The translations under genes and the position numbers were made by a program. Source: Dehalococcoidia bacterium (lineage in GTDB: Bacteria; Chloroflexota; Dehalococcoidia; UBA2979). Taken from it: 64,000 bases of DNA. The stretch spans positions 24,158-88,157 of the forward strand of contig JANQNP010000028.1 in assembly GCA_028279505.1 (NCBI GenBank). The letters run 5' to 3'. Below the pieces are notes generated by a model. It made no database searches. It worked only from the letters and a program-made list of their open reading frames with translations, and was not told the origin of the DNA. Positions 38,408-46,293 of this stretch are shown piece by piece. Position 1 is the first letter of the stretch. Every line of letters begins with the position of its first letter.

Positions 38408-39076
38408 CTAGCCGGCCTGTGGGACGCCGTCCACGAGCCATGCTGGGTCGAACGCCTCGAAACTGTCGATGACCGCGTGTGCGGTCGCCTGTGCATCTGG
38501 CACGAACGTGGCCTGGCGGAGCTGGACCACCTGCATGCCGGCGGTCGACGCGGACATCAGGCCGTGGACCGAGTCCTCGATGGCGAGTGCGCACGCGGGC
38601 TCGACGCCGAGCTCCTCGGCGGCGTGGAGGTAGAGGTCGGGCGCCGGCTTCCCGTGCGCCACGTCGCGGACGGTGATGACGACCTCGAACTGGTCGCGCA
38701 GCCCGGCGGCGCGGAGCGTCGCATCGGTCCAGTCGGGCTGGGTCATCGTGACGACGGCGGTGGCAAGGCCTCGTTGGTGGATCGCCTCGATCAGTGCCGG
38801 GGCGCCGGGCATCGGGTCGATGCCGTTGGCCTCCAGCTGCTCGAAGAAGAGCTCCGACGACCGTGAGCGGATCACGTCCTCGGGAATCTCATAGGTCTCG
38901 TGGATCCAGGCGACGAAGCCATGCGTGCCGATGAACCGCTCGTACTCGGCCATCGGCAGTTCGCGCGGCGCGACCAACGCCTGGGCGGTGGCGTAGTGGA
39001 GCGGCTCGGTGTCGACCAGGACACCGTCCATGTCGAACACGACTGCCTGGAGCGACGTGCAGGGCGTCACGGGCAT
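38408..39076 (-). CDS. HAD family hydrolase
   Basis: 222 residues: AVVFDMDGVLVDTEPLHYATAQAL (motif I, Asp15/Asp17 region), VVTMTQ (motif II Thr), HGKPAPDLYLHAAEELG (Lys), CALAIEDSVHGLMSASTAGM (motif IV). Beta-phosphoglucomutase-like subfamily. ATG of this gene overlaps the stop of the SRPBCC gene by one base, so both are in the lysS-serS run. Substrate unknown. Confidence 0.92.
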   Translation of the reverse strand: MPVTPCTSLQAVVFDMDGVLVDTEPLHYATAQALVAPRELPMAEYERFIGTHGFVAWIHETYEIPEDVIRSRSSELFFEQLEANGIDPMPGAPALIEAIHQRGLATAVVTMTQPDWTDATLRAAGLRDQFEVVITVRDVAHGKPAPDLYLHAAEELGVEPACALAIEDSVHGLMSASTAGMQVVQLRQATFVPDAQATAHAVIDSFEAFDPAWLVDGVPQAG

Positions 39077-39570
39077 CAGACGATCGGTTGGCGCGGGTAC
39101 TCGCGCTCGATCAGCTGCTTGAGGTTCCAGATCGACTCACGGAGCGCCTGCGTGCGTTGCGGACGCAGCACGGTCAGCTCCAGGAAGGGCCCGAGCAACC
39201 CGCCACGGGGCTCGAACGCGGCGTCGACTGTCAGGTGCACATCCTGGGCGGTCTCCACGTGAAGCGCCCAGCTCAATTCGGCGATCTCGCCGCCCGCGCC
39301 GTTGCGCGCGTAGCGGACGCCGAACTGGTCGCTGTCGTCGACCGTGAGCCGGCCGGCTTCGCGACGGCCGGGCAGGGAGAGCGTGAACGTCAGGGTGTCG
39401 CCGTTCGCTTCCACGTCACGGAAGTGGCTGCCGAGCCAGTCCTCCAAGCTCTCGATTGCCAGCAGGCGGTCGCGCACGACCGAGTACGGCGCGTGGATGT
39501 GCACGTCCTCGCGAACGACGCCCAGCCGTCCGGTGGACGGCACGGCCGGTTCCGGGATGAACTCGGCCAC
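39076..39570 (-). CDS. SRPBCC family protein
   Basis: 164 residues of START/polyketide-cyclase type: REDVHIHAPYSVVRDRLLAIESLEDWLGSHF, TLTFTLSLPG, AELSWALHVETAQDVHLTVDAAFEPRGGLLGPFLELTVLRPQRTQALRESIWNLKQLIE. Such proteins bind hydrophobic ligands or act as cyclases/aromatases; role here unknown. Two bases separate it from the lysS stop; downstream HAD gene overlaps by one base. Likely co-transcribed with lysS. Confidence 0.85.
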   Translation of the reverse strand: MAEFIPEPAVPSTGRLGVVREDVHIHAPYSVVRDRLLAIESLEDWLGSHFRDVEANGDTLTFTLSLPGRREAGRLTVDDSDQFGVRYARNGAGGEIAELSWALHVETAQDVHLTVDAAFEPRGGLLGPFLELTVLRPQRTQALRESIWNLKQLIEREYPRQPIV

Positions 39571-39572
39571 CG

Positions 39573-41093
39573 CTAGGCCTCGGGCTCCGGCGTGCCCTCG
39601 GAGGGTTGCTCGCGATCGCGCATCGCGGGGAAGAGGAGGACCTCGCGAATCGAGTGCTCGCCCGTGATCAGCTGGACGAGCCGGTCGACGCCGATCCCCA
39701 GCCCACCGGCGGGTGGCATCCCGTGCTCGAGTGCGACGATGAAGTCCTCGTCAGCGAGTTCCGCCTCGTCGTCGCCGGCGGCGGCGTTGCGCGCCTGTTC
39801 CAGCATCCGCTCGCGCTGGTCCACGGGGTCGTTCAGTTCGGAGTAGGCGTTTGCGATCTCGTAGCCGCGCACGAACAGCTCAAATCGCTCGACGACGCCT
39901 TCCTCGTCGACCTTGCGTTTGGCGAGCGGCGACATCTCCGTCGGGTAGTCGAACATGAAGGTTGGCTGGACCATCTTCGGCTCGACCAGGTCCGACATGA
40001 GGTTGTCGAGCGCCTTCGGGTACGACGTGCCGGGGGGCACCAAGATCCCATGGGCCTCGGAGACCGGTTTGATCGCCTCGACGGTTGGGTACTCGACGTA
40101 GTCGATCCCCGTCTGGTCCCTTAACGCAGCGCGATAGGTGGTCCGCTGCCAGCCGTGCTCGAGGTCGATCACGGTCCCGTCGGGCTGGAGGATCTGCAGC
40201 GTCCCGAGCGTTTCGAGCGCCACGTACTTCACCAGGTCCTGGACCATCGCGGCGACGTCGTTGACGTCCGCGTACGCCTCGTAGGACTCAAGCAGGGTGA
40301 ACTCCGGGTTGTTGCGGGTGGAGATGCCCTCGTTGCGAAAGACGCGGCCGATCTCGAAGACCTTCTCCATACCGCCCACGAGCAGGCGCTTGAGGTGGAG
40401 TTCGAGCGAGATGCGGAGCGAGAGGTCGCGGTCGAGCTGGTTGTGGTGGGTGATGAAGGGGCGCGCGGCGGCGCCGCCGGCCTCGGTCTGAAGGACGGGC
40501 GTCTCCACCTCGACGAACCCGCGCTCGTCGAAGAAGTTGCGCACGGCGCGGAGCACCTTCGGCCGGGCGAGCGCGATCTCGCGGGAGCGCTCGTTGGCGA
40601 TCAGGTCGAGGTATCGCTGCCGGTAGCGAGCCTCAACGTCGGTCAGGCCGTGCCATTTCTCCGGGAGAGGGCGGAGGGCCTTCGTGATGACGCGCCACGA
40701 GGCGACCGCGACGGTGACCTCGCCGGTCCGCGTCCGAAACAGCGCCCCCGACACCTCGAGGAAGTCGCCGAGGTCGACGAGCTTCAAGCCCTCGAATGCC
40801 TCGCCCAGCACGTCCCGGCGGAAGTGCAGCTGAATCCGCCCGCTGCCGTCACGCACGTCGAGGAAGGCAGCCTTCCCCATCACACGCTGCGCCGTCACGC
40901 GCCCGACGACGGTGACGACGACGCCCTCGGTGCCCTCGACCTCGGGATCCGGCTCGCCGGCGTCCTCGAAGGCCGCGACCGCGGCAGCGGCGGTATGGGT
41001 CCGCTCGACGCGGGCGGGGTAGGGATCAGCCTCGCGCAGCAGCGCTTGGCGCTTCTCCATCCGCAGGGCGATGAGCTCAGCTTCGGTTGGCAT
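39573..41093 (-). CDS. lysS: Lysyl-tRNA synthetase, class II
   Basis: Charges tRNA-Lys. 506 residues. N-terminal OB-fold anticodon-binding domain (about 50-150, VVTVVGRVTAQRVMGKAAFLDVRDGSGRIQLHF). Class II catalytic core: motif 2 FEIGRVFRNEGISTRNNPEFTLLESYEAYAD, motif 3 GLGIGVDRLVQLITGEHSIREVLLFPAMR. ATG at 41093; no leader peptide rich in Lys is seen upstream. First gene of a minus-strand run lysS-SRPBCC-HAD-Nudix-serS (last three closely spaced or overlapping). Confidence 0.97.
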   Translation of the reverse strand: MPTEAELIALRMEKRQALLREADPYPARVERTHTAAAAVAAFEDAGEPDPEVEGTEGVVVTVVGRVTAQRVMGKAAFLDVRDGSGRIQLHFRRDVLGEAFEGLKLVDLGDFLEVSGALFRTRTGEVTVAVASWRVITKALRPLPEKWHGLTDVEARYRQRYLDLIANERSREIALARPKVLRAVRNFFDERGFVEVETPVLQTEAGGAAARPFITHHNQLDRDLSLRISLELHLKRLLVGGMEKVFEIGRVFRNEGISTRNNPEFTLLESYEAYADVNDVAAMVQDLVKYVALETLGTLQILQPDGTVIDLEHGWQRTTYRAALRDQTGIDYVEYPTVEAIKPVSEAHGILVPPGTSYPKALDNLMSDLVEPKMVQPTFMFDYPTEMSPLAKRKVDEEGVVERFELFVRGYEIANAYSELNDPVDQRERMLEQARNAAAGDDEAELADEDFIVALEHGMPPAGGLGIGVDRLVQLITGEHSIREVLLFPAMRDREQPSEGTPEPEA

Positions 41094-41207
41094 CGTGGAT
41101 CCACGGTACGAACTGGCGACGTAACGCGCAGTGCCCGGCTGGTTTGCCCTCGGCGGATCGGGGTTGGCCCGCCCACAGGCTGGGCGCGAGGCCGCCGATG
41201 ATTATGA

Positions 41208-42791
41208 ATGGCCTCGGAGATCGCGGCGCCCACGACCCCGGTTCAGCCAGTGTCGCGTCAACAGGCGCGATCGCGTTGGCACGCCCGCCTACGCCTCTCC
41301 TGGGCTACGGCGGCGCTCCTGCTGCTGCCCGCCTTGCTGCTGGCACGGTTCATCAACGCGCCGTTCGAGCGCGACGAAGCGATCTATTCGGTCGTCGCCC
41401 AGGGACTGCTCAACGGCGACGTGCTGTACCAGGGCCCCTGGGACCACAAGCCACCGCTGATCTTCGTCTGGTACGCGATGAGCTTCGTCCTCTTTGGCGA
41501 GAGCGTCGTCGCGCCTCGGATCCTCGCCCTGGTGTTCTTCCTCGGTTCTACATACACGGTGCTCACGATCGCGAAGCTGCTGCTTCCTCGACGCGACGCC
41601 TACATCGCTGCCCTCACGATGGGCTCGACGGCGGGCCTCGTGATGTTGCGACCTGCAGCCAACGCCGAGATTTTCACGACGCTGCCGGCGCTCGGCGCAT
41701 TGCTCGCCGCGGTACATGGTCTCCGGGTCGGGCGATCTCCCGGCACCGGGGCGTGGCAGTGGTTCCTGGTAGCCGGGCTGCTGAGCGGCTTCGCGGTGTT
41801 GACCAAGCAGGTCGTCTTGTTCCCGACCGCTGCGATTGGCCTGACGATCCTCGCCTCGAGCGATCAGCGGGCCCGAGACGTGATGGTCTTCGTCGGCGGT
41901 GGGATGATCGCCCTCGGCCTGGTCGTCCTCCCGTTTGTCGTCGCGGGGGGCTGGGACGACTTCTTCTACGCTAACTTCACCTACAACCGACTGTACTTCG
42001 CGGCTGATGGGCCTGACCCGCTTACCTCAACCATCCGGTTTGCAGTGATCGCCGCGCCGTTCGTGTTCATCGCACTGCTGGGCGCCAAGCACCTCTGGTC
42101 GACCGATCGTCGTCCGGAGGCGCGACTGGTGCTCCTCTGGAGCGTGGCGAGCGTGGCGTCAGTGTTCAGCACGGGGCGGGCGTACGAACACTACTGGGTG
42201 ATGACCTTTCCGGCGTTGGCGCTGCTCGCCGGATACGCGGCTTCGGCTGGCCTGTTGAGACAGCCGACCAGCCGCTCTCTGAAACGAGTTGGATTCGTTG
42301 GCGCACTCGGCGTTACCGGCTTCCTGTCGCTGTCACTGAACCTCCCGCCGTTCCTTCACTCGACGGCCGAGGACCGGCACGTCGCGCAGTACGGCTCTAC
42401 GGGCGAGCTCGATATCCAGACTGAGATCGTTGCTGGCCGGGTTGCTGATCTGCTGGAACCCGGCGAACGGTTCTACGAGGTGGGCCGTGAGACCGGCATC
42501 TATTTCCACGCCGATCTGTTGCCGCCGGTTCGCTTCATGTTCGACCGGCAGTTCTACCTCGATCCCGCGACGCTCGACGAGACGATGGCGAGCCTCCGGT
42601 CTGATCCGCCCCGCCTGATTCTGTTGACCCGTCCTCAGGACGATCCGCCCTACGCCGACGGCGTCGTTCCCATCGTCAGTGTCCGAGATCGACTGGTTCC
42701 TCCGCAGATCGCGAGCCTGATCGAAGAGCGGTACGAACTCCTCGAGCGGGCCGAGTTCGCGGATGTCTACCGGCTCACTGCGCCGCGCTGA
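41208..42791 (+). CDS. GT39-type glycosyltransferase, multi-pass membrane protein (I)
   Basis: 527 residues. GT-C family with about ten membrane helices. The first luminal/extracytoplasmic loop has the acidic pair FERDEAIYS (Asp56-Glu57), the catalytic Asp of PMT/ArnT-type mannosyltransferases, followed by LLNGDVLYQGPWDHKPPLIFVWY, also typical. Probably transfers a sugar from a polyprenyl-phosphate donor to an extracellular acceptor. Paired with a second GT39 gene; base composition here is lower in GC than in the core genes, suggesting acquisition. Start ATG at 41208 (MASEIAAP). Confidence 0.9.
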   Translation: MASEIAAPTTPVQPVSRQQARSRWHARLRLSWATAALLLLPALLLARFINAPFERDEAIYSVVAQGLLNGDVLYQGPWDHKPPLIFVWYAMSFVLFGESVVAPRILALVFFLGSTYTVLTIAKLLLPRRDAYIAALTMGSTAGLVMLRPAANAEIFTTLPALGALLAAVHGLRVGRSPGTGAWQWFLVAGLLSGFAVLTKQVVLFPTAAIGLTILASSDQRARDVMVFVGGGMIALGLVVLPFVVAGGWDDFFYANFTYNRLYFAADGPDPLTSTIRFAVIAAPFVFIALLGAKHLWSTDRRPEARLVLLWSVASVASVFSTGRAYEHYWVMTFPALALLAGYAASAGLLRQPTSRSLKRVGFVGALGVTGFLSLSLNLPPFLHSTAEDRHVAQYGSTGELDIQTEIVAGRVADLLEPGERFYEVGRETGIYFHADLLPPVRFMFDRQFYLDPATLDETMASLRSDPPRLILLTRPQDDPPYADGVVPIVSVRDRLVPPQIASLIEERYELLERAEFADVYRLTAPR

Positions 42792-42870
42792 TTCGGTTTC
42801 ACGAACCTCGTCGGTCAACCGACGATCAAGCGACGAATCCAGAACCCCGAAGACTGGACGGCCGAGAGCG

Positions 42871-44343
42871 ATGCGACCTCCGAACGACGCTGCGCGGACA
42901 GCTCGTTTACCCCTGACGGTGATCGTCGTCGCCTCGGTGGCGGTGGCGTTCGCGGTTCGTGTCCCATTCTTCTTCTGGCCACTCACAGTCGACGAGGCAG
43001 GCTATGCCTACGGCGCGCGATGGTGGTTTGACGGCGTCACGATGTACTCGGACGAGTTGTGGTTTGACCGCCCTCAGGGGATCTTCCTCGCTTACCAATC
43101 CGGGATGGCGTTCCTCGGTGGGTCGACCGAGGCGATCCGGATCATCGGAGCCGCCTGGTCGATGGTCACCACAGCCGGGATCGTCCTGGTCAGCTCCCGC
43201 ATGTTCAATCTGAGGATCGCGGCGATCGCTGGGCCACTCTTCGCGGTGCTGTCGGCGGCACCGCTGATTGACGGCTACGTCTCCAACGCCGAAGTCTTCA
43301 TGATCGCGGCGAGCACGTTGAGTGCCTATTTCATGTGGCGCAAGCGTTGGTTCACGGCTGGACTGCTCGTTGGCGTCGCGGTCCTCCTGAAGCCGTCCGG
43401 TGGGGCGGCGCTCGTGTTTGGGCTCCTTTGGTTGCTTCAGCTTCGGGCACCGAGGCGCGATTGGTTGGCACTGGTTGCCGGTACCGCGTTGCCCCTGCTC
43501 CTCGCGTTCCTCCACGGGGTGATCACTGTCGGCGCGGATGACTACCTCTATGCGACGGTGTTCTTCCGACTCAGCACTGGCGGCGAGGGGGACCCGCTCG
43601 TACAGCTGTTCGAAGGGTGGTCTAAGGTCACGCCGGTCATTCTCCCACTCGTGCTTGTGGTGGTATTCGGCGCGCGGGGTTTGCGCAAGTGGCCGACCCA
43701 GTACCGGTTCTTGTCGCTCTGGGCGGCGACCGCATCGCTAGGCGTCGCTCTTGGCGGCAACTGGTGGGAGCACTACTTCCTGCAGGTGATCCCTCCGCTG
43801 ACCGTGATGGTCGCTGTCGTAGTCGATGCAGCGGCGGTCGCCGTTCGGGACTCGACGCTGGTTCCGCTGCGGTTCCTGCGACGTGTCCCTAGCTTCAACG
43901 CGGCCGTGCTTGCGGGCACGGTCGCCTCGATCGCGGCAGCGGGCGCGTTAGTCGCACCGTGGGCCGTGATGGACCCCGTCGAAGGGTCGTCTCGCCTCTA
44001 CGACATGACCGGGTACCAACGGAACGAGGAAATCGCCGAGTACCTCGCCGCGCGGACCGGGCCGGATGATGAGATCTTCATCGGCCTCTCGCATGCAAGT
44101 TTGGTCTATCTCACCGGGCGGAAGAGCTCAACGCCATATCTCTACAAGCAGCAGACTTCCGAGATTCCGGGAGCGCTCGCCGACATCGTCGACGATCTGA
44201 GGGCAGGCACTCCCGCGTATGTCCTCGTGATCCCCACGCAATTGGAGATGCACGATCCGTCCGACTCCATTCGGGATGCGCTCGACGAGCGCTACGTATA
44301 CGAGCGTTCATTCTGGAGTGCCGAGGTCTGGCGACGACGGTAA
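42871..44343 (+). CDS. GT39-type glycosyltransferase, multi-pass membrane protein (II)
   Basis: 490 residues from ATG 42871 (GCCGAGAGCG before it); a longer start at 42763 would overlap the upstream gene. About ten helices; the acidic pair LTVDEAGYAYG (Asp41-Glu42) is at the same place as in protein (I), then WWFDGVTMYSDELWFDRPQGIFLAYQ. Ends in a soluble extracytoplasmic part. The two genes probably work on the same surface glycan or lipid; the acceptor is unknown. Confidence 0.9.
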   Translation: MRPPNDAARTARLPLTVIVVASVAVAFAVRVPFFFWPLTVDEAGYAYGARWWFDGVTMYSDELWFDRPQGIFLAYQSGMAFLGGSTEAIRIIGAAWSMVTTAGIVLVSSRMFNLRIAAIAGPLFAVLSAAPLIDGYVSNAEVFMIAASTLSAYFMWRKRWFTAGLLVGVAVLLKPSGGAALVFGLLWLLQLRAPRRDWLALVAGTALPLLLAFLHGVITVGADDYLYATVFFRLSTGGEGDPLVQLFEGWSKVTPVILPLVLVVVFGARGLRKWPTQYRFLSLWAATASLGVALGGNWWEHYFLQVIPPLTVMVAVVVDAAAVAVRDSTLVPLRFLRRVPSFNAAVLAGTVASIAAAGALVAPWAVMDPVEGSSRLYDMTGYQRNEEIAEYLAARTGPDDEIFIGLSHASLVYLTGRKSSTPYLYKQQTSEIPGALADIVDDLRAGTPAYVLVIPTQLEMHDPSDSIRDALDERYVYERSFWSAEVWRRR

Positions 44344-44360
44344 GGGCGTTCCACACGCCC
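44344..44360. terminator. Hairpin between convergent GT39 (II) and greA
   Basis: GGGCGT-TCCAC-ACGCCC, 6 bp stem with 5-nt loop, starting at the base after the GT39 (II) stop. A second hairpin CCTCAG-GAGA-CTGAGG (44394-44409) overlaps the end of greA. Neither has a T-run, so they are weak or Rho-linked terminators. Confidence 0.45.
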
Positions 44361-44395
44361 TGGATCACGGCTCCCGCGCCACCTCGTTAGCTCCC

Positions 44396-44875
44396 TCAGG
44401 AGACTGAGGTGATGCTCATCTCGATTTCGCCGCCGGGGGTCTTGACGGTGACTTTGTCGCCGCGCTTCTTGCCGACGAGGGCGTGGCCGACGGGGGATTC
44501 GTAGGAGATGCGGCCGTCGGCGGGGCTGGCCTCGGCGGGGCCGACGAGCTGGTACTTCTGGCTCTTGCCGCCCTTGGCCAGTTTGACGCTGACGGTGGAG
44601 CCGACGCGGACCTCTTTGGATTTGTGGGCGGCCTTCTCGTCGATTACTTCGGCGCGCTCGAGCATGCGCTCGATCTCGGAGATGCGGCCTTCCAGGAAGG
44701 CTTGCTGGTTCTTGGCGTCCTCGTACTGGCCGTCGAGCTGATCGGGGCCGAGCTCCTGGGCCTCACGGATTTCTTTGGCGACCTCGGGGCGGCGGACGGT
44801 GCGGAGCTCTTCGAGCTCTTCTTCGAGGCGGGTGAGGCCTTCTTTGGTGAGGAGGACCTGTTCATTCATGATCAT
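44396..44875 (-). CDS. greA: Transcription elongation factor GreA
   Basis: Helps RNA polymerase cut backtracked transcripts. 159 residues, standard length. N-terminal coiled coil (about 8-75) and C-terminal FKBP-like domain (80-159: RVGSTVSVKLAKGGKSQKYQLVGPAEASPADGRISYESPVGHALVGKKRGDKVTV). In most GreA the tip reads GDLSENAEY with catalytic Asp41 and Glu44; here the aligned residues 43-51 are GPDQLDGQY. Asp45 and Asp48 are acidic but shifted relative to the normal pair. Start: two ATGs (44875, 44869). A CCCGGC/GCCGGG hairpin lies about 20-35 nt upstream. Confidence 0.93.
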   Translation of the reverse strand: MIMNEQVLLTKEGLTRLEEELEELRTVRRPEVAKEIREAQELGPDQLDGQYEDAKNQQAFLEGRISEIERMLERAEVIDEKAAHKSKEVRVGSTVSVKLAKGGKSQKYQLVGPAEASPADGRISYESPVGHALVGKKRGDKVTVKTPGGEIEMSITSVS

Positions 44876-45177
44876 GGAGTCCGATCCGAAGTGCCCGGCC
44901 AGAGCCGGGGTGGTGGAGGGAACCGAGTGTTTTGAGCGTGACCGGAGTGCCGACGCTACCGTTCTGATGGGGCACTCTTCAGCCGGCGGCGATCGTAGCT
45001 AATCATCGGTCGATCGGGCAAGTGAGACAGCACACACGTTCGTATCGGCTGACGGCCGTCTGACCGGGCGCCAGTGTTAGGATCGCACATCGATCCGGCT
45101 CCCCCGCCATCCCGCTGGAGCGTCGCCACATCGCTGTTCCGTCCGTTTCAAGCCTGAGCGCCTTCGTTGGCGTTGCG
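44876..45177. promoter_or_regulatory. Divergent greA / HtrA-like promoter region
   Basis: 302 nt without a gene. It contains a GC hairpin 44894-44909 close to the greA start, and a TAGGAT -10-like hexamer at 45078-45083 facing the protease. At 45030-45041 the minus strand reads GAACGTGTGTGC, related to the repeats at 35.5 kb. The frame of the protease is open back to 45064 without a canonical start, so its first residues may begin at a non-standard codon. Nothing else seen. Confidence 0.4.
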
Positions 45178-46293
45178 GTGGTCGCTGGTGTGGTCGGTGG
45201 CCTTGCCGGGGGGTTGGTCGCCCTTCAGTTCGACGACGATCCCGAGGTGGAGCCGGCGGCGCCAGCCGTGGCCGCGCCGACGCGAGCGCTGACGCCGAGC
45301 GAGGGCGATCGGATGCGCGAGGCGATCGATCGGGTACTGCCGGCGGTGGTGACGATCGTGGTGGATCTGCCAAGCGAGCCGCAGGACGGCGGCGGGGTGC
45401 TGGAGCGGCAGAACTTCGGGTCCGGGATCGTGGTTTCGGCCGACGGGCACGTGGTGACGAACTTTCACGTGATCGACGGGGCAGCGGCGATCTCGGTGGT
45501 GCTGGCGACGGGGGAGCGCCGACCGGCGGTGATCGTGGCGGATGATTCGCCGTTCACGGATCTGGCGGTGTTGATCACCGATCCAGCGGGGTTGCGGACT
45601 GCTTCGTTTGGAGATTCGGACGGGCTGGACCTCGGGGAGCCGCTGGCGGCGATCTCGAGCGGGGTTGTGACGTTCGAGAACCAGGTGAAGCTGGGGGTGT
45701 TCTCGGCGCGGCAGACGACGTTCCCTCGAGACGGGGTGTTGCTGCTGGACATGCTGCAGACGGATGCGCCGGTGAACAACGGCGATTCGGGTGGGGCACT
45801 AGTTGATTCGACAGGGCAGGTGGTCGGGCTGCTGACGACGGTGGTCCGCGAGAGCGCGGGGCGGCCGGTCGATGGGATCGCGATCGCGCACTCGTCGAAC
45901 TCGCTGCGGCCGATCGTCGAGGCGGTGGTGGCGACGGGGGTGAACCCGCGGCCTCGGATCGGGATCGAGCGGGTGAACGCGCAGCACGTGGTGCTGTCAC
46001 CGGAGCTAGTTGAGGCGCTGGCGGCCGACGGCGACGACGGCGTGGCGTTGCCTGTGTCGGACGGGGCCCTCATCGTGAATGTGGATCCTGGCAGTCCGGC
46101 CGAGCGGGCCGGGGTGCGGCCGGGTGACGTGGTGGTAGGCGTCGACGGCGTGGCGGTGGATGCGGACAGCCCGTTCGCGAACCTGGTCGCGCTGGCGCCG
46201 GCGGGGGAGGAACTGGATCTCTTCGTGGTGCGCGGCGATGAACAGCTTGTGATTTCCGTCGTGCCTCAACTGATCGCGGGAGTGCCGTCGTGA
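45178..46293 (+). CDS. HtrA/DegP-like trypsin-like serine protease with PDZ domain
   Basis: 371 residues. N-terminal membrane anchor MVAGVVGGLAGGLVALQF, then linker, protease domain about 45-250 and PDZ about 285-365 (VDPGSPAERAGVRPGDVVVGVDGVAV). Catalytic triad: His97 in TNFHVID, Asp128 in SPFTDLAVL, Ser204 in NNGDSGGALV. Degrades or senses misfolded envelope proteins. GTG at 45178 is the first canonical start, but the open frame reaches farther upstream, so the anchor may be longer. Stop overlaps the next start (GTGA): first gene of the coupled run to coaD. Confidence 0.9.
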   Translation: MVAGVVGGLAGGLVALQFDDDPEVEPAAPAVAAPTRALTPSEGDRMREAIDRVLPAVVTIVVDLPSEPQDGGGVLERQNFGSGIVVSADGHVVTNFHVIDGAAAISVVLATGERRPAVIVADDSPFTDLAVLITDPAGLRTASFGDSDGLDLGEPLAAISSGVVTFENQVKLGVFSARQTTFPRDGVLLLDMLQTDAPVNNGDSGGALVDSTGQVVGLLTTVVRESAGRPVDGIAIAHSSNSLRPIVEAVVATGVNPRPRIGIERVNAQHVVLSPELVEALAADGDDGVALPVSDGALIVNVDPGSPAERAGVRPGDVVVGVDGVAVDADSPFANLVALAPAGEELDLFVVRGDEQLVISVVPQLIAGVPS

